Positions 61,991-64,000 of a stretch of DNA of 64,000 bases are shown here, in pieces (the first letter of the stretch is position 1; every line of letters begins with the position of its first letter). Under the pieces are notes generated by a model, which saw only the letters and a list, made by a program, of their open reading frames with translations, made no database searches and was not told where the DNA came from. Source of the DNA: Phalacrocorax aristotelis (Eukaryota > Chordata > Aves > Suliformes > Phalacrocoracidae); contig NC_134311.1 of assembly GCF_949628215.1 (NCBI RefSeq), positions 59,814,205 through 59,878,204 on the forward strand, written 5' to 3'. The position numbers and the translations under genes were made by a program.

Positions 61991-64000
61991 TCTGTGCTTC
62001 AGAAGTATTGTTGGAAAGGAAATCTCAAGTGATTTGTTTCTAGAAAATGAAGAGCTATCTTAGTTTGTAACTGCTGCTGTTTTGGTTTTTTTAAACCACT
62101 GTTTTTAACCGGGAGAGCTCAGAAGAGTTCTATCTGAGTTATGTAGAACTTTTAGAATAAAGCATACCTATTTGTGACAGCACTGTTGCATTATCTGTAA
62201 TTCCTTTATCTTTCAGCCAGAAACTGAAATGTTTAATTAAATCAATAGCAACACTTAGACTGGTCTCTCTCTGTCCGCAGAGCCGAAGAGGGAGAAGATG
62301 ATGTCTGGAGCCCCAAAGCCTCCTGCACCCCTGCAAGGCACTCCCTGCCGGCAGCCCCAGGGAAGCCCTGGAAATCTTGAAGATGAGAACCACATGATGT
62401 GGTACTAAACTGCTGTGTTGTTCTTGTTATTTTTGACTTGATACAGGCACTTTGTTAAGACTCACTTTAGGCCACTTTTTTTAAAGCAAATCTATCCACA
62501 GAGGACTATGTATATTCTGACTGCCACACCTTTGGTCCACAGCTTTTGTTTCCTGCAGCGTCCCTTGCACAGATACGCAGTGCAAACACGTGCTATAAAT
62601 AACCCCCTCACTTAAGTACCGGAGACTACATCCTCATTACATCCCATCACAGGGACTAAATACCTGCGAAGTCCAGTCACATCACCAAAGGGGGAAAGGG
62701 GAAACAACAACACGAGATGGTTAATTAGACGTTAAACCTACAAATAGCAATGTAACTACAAAATCACAGTTTATACTGTAAGGAGACCTTCTGCTCAACA
62801 TAACAAAGGTGACAAAGCCCAACAGTAGCCACTGCCAAGGACGAGACACAACAGCAGAAGAATCAAGTCACTTTGGCCACAATGACCTCACACAGGAAGC
62901 ATGAGCTCACGAAAGGGGCGAAATACCACCCAAATTACCTTTGTCTATAATAATCCAAGCTGAAATGCATAAACCACACGAGCAATGGAAGCACAACAGA
63001 CAAGGACATGCTTCTGAAGAGGCTTTCTTCCAAATTCGGCCAAAAGAAACTTACATTTCTGAAGTTTTCAAAAAAACATTTTTGACCATATATAACTGGC
63101 TTTTTATGTCTGAAATCTGTAAAACATTCAATATAAAGAGAAACACTCCTTCAATTAAAAATTAATTACCTTCAATTCTATCAAAGTCCATGCATCTTAC
63201 AATATCTAGTCTACAGTAAGAAATCGGTAGGACATACCTCTTACAATAGCTAGTCTAAAGTAAGAAATCAGCAGTACCAGTAAAATTGGTCCATGGGCCA
63301 CTTCAGACAAAGCCTGTATCAGTTACAGCCCAGAATTTGAACAGCATTTGGTTCTTTTTTTCTGAGACCATTAAACTAGTAGGAAAACTAATTGTTCTTC
63401 AGATTTAACTATTTATTTTCATATTTTAATTTTTAATGGTATTCAACATAACTGTTAATATAAAGGCAAGTAAACATAATTGTTAACATGAAGGAAAATA
63501 AAATGTCATTTCCTTAAAGTAAAAACACTGCATAGTTTTGAACATCCCAGGATGATCAGGGAAGTATCCCAGATATGGGGGAAAGAACAGTAAGAGTAAC
63601 TGAAAAAAATTATCCAGGTCAAATAGAGCCAGGTGAAGGGAAAAAAAGAGATTGACTAAAAACGAAAAATTACTTCAAGCAGGAAATTACCTCCTACCTA
63701 AGCTTCACTACCTATAGCCTGTTTATGCTGATATTTACTTGGGTAAAGAAATAGTTAAAAATTATTTCTTCCAAGGTGCGCTATGTGAAACAAACCCATA
63801 GTGCTAAAAAGAAGCAAGCCCCAATCTAAAAAAGAAATTACAACAAATTAAAATACAACCCACCCAAACCCCAAATCTTTTTAAAGGACAAATGTTAATA
63901 CATGTCTCTTTTTGCAAAATGCCACAATTAACATATTTAGAAAGATTGAAGGAATTGCTGAAGCTCTATGGGATATCAGAGAGCATGGAAATGTAAAGAA
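61991..64000 (-). other. IPO11: IPO11 intron upstream of LRRC70
   Basis: Remaining host intron up to the window edge. Several short splice-bounded stretches were examined and rejected as IPO11 exons because of phase and sequence. A 44-bp tandem duplication at 63194-63281 is listed separately. Confidence 0.6.
63194..63281. repeat. 44-bp imperfect tandem duplication
   Basis: Copy 1 (63194-63237) contains TCTTACAATATCTAGTCTAC and AGTAAGAAATCGG. Copy 2 (63238-63281) contains TCTTACAATAGCTAGTCTAA and AGTAAGAAATCAG. Only a few mismatches separate them, so this is a recent local duplication. Confidence 0.85.

Noticed and set aside
61877..62029. 51-codon plus-strand open frame (with FAQETKKEVVKVRLPWIQET) after an acceptor-like CCCCAG
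   Set aside because: It has no Met, no donor and no recognisable family, and it overlaps the predicted LRRC70 promoter. It could be tested by a protein search.
62168..62393. Minus-strand ORF with FWLKDKGITDNATVLSQI and splice-like ends
   Set aside because: It does not match IPO11 or LRRC70, its phase does not fit, and I recognise no family. It is probably a chance ORF.
62939..62959. A 21-nt stretch with good acceptor and donor on the minus strand
   Set aside because: No open phase joins it to the known IPO11 exons, and it does not match the family sequence.
1..64000. tRNA, rRNA, CRISPR arrays, bacterial or phage systems
   Set aside because: No cloverleaf-type GGTTCGAATCC box, rRNA-like stretch or regularly spaced direct repeat array was seen. 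The window is avian nuclear DNA.

Overview
This 64 kb window is vertebrate nuclear DNA, almost certainly from a bird and probably a neoavian. Three things point there: several CR1 LINE 3' ends with the typical terminal repeat (ATTCTGTGATTCTGTG type), an LTR family opening with TGTCCTGGTTTCAGCTGGG that I recognise as avian, and two genes with clear vertebrate orthologues. There are no operons, ribosome binding sites, CRISPR arrays or other prokaryotic features. Most of the predicted open reading frames are chance ORFs in AT-rich non-coding sequence.

Genes. Both recognised genes lie on the minus strand in the right half. IPO11 (importin-11, a nuclear import receptor) is represented by its last three coding exons, 53355-53450, 45011-45095 and 36796-36960. 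Their reading phases join perfectly and end at a TAG stop, followed by a 3' UTR with a candidate ATTAAA signal near 36425. The next exon upstream lies beyond position 64000. Inside the large IPO11 intron, on the same strand, is the complete single-exon coding region of LRRC70 (synleurin), a leucine-rich-repeat membrane protein, at 59362-61251. A predicted non-coding first exon and promoter lie near 61753-61990. This nested arrangement is also known in mammals.

Layout. Positions 1-36,400 are gene-poor DNA downstream of IPO11. They hold two related but diverged LTR-like segments on opposite strands (about 2.3-2.5 kb and 13.1-13.7 kb), two CR1 elements (12.5-13.0 and 29.5-29.9 kb), a solo LTR (19.9-20.5 kb), a short class II-like solo LTR (21.2-21.5 kb), an LTR fragment (27.3-27.5 kb), and one isolated CpG-rich patch at 33.4-33.9 kb. 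Positions 36,400-64,000 are the IPO11 3' end with its introns. The 8.3 kb intron at 45,096-53,354 holds a decayed endogenous retrovirus (46,790-51,449). It has both LTRs, a 5-bp target duplication, a lysine-tRNA-like primer site, gag-like sequence, and an RNase H/integrase remnant with inactivating changes. A CR1 copy is inserted in it.

I found no evidence of an undescribed biological system. The points most worth a second look are the LRRC70 start region (a small upstream ORF overlapping an alternative start codon), the isolated CpG-rich patch, and the repeat history.
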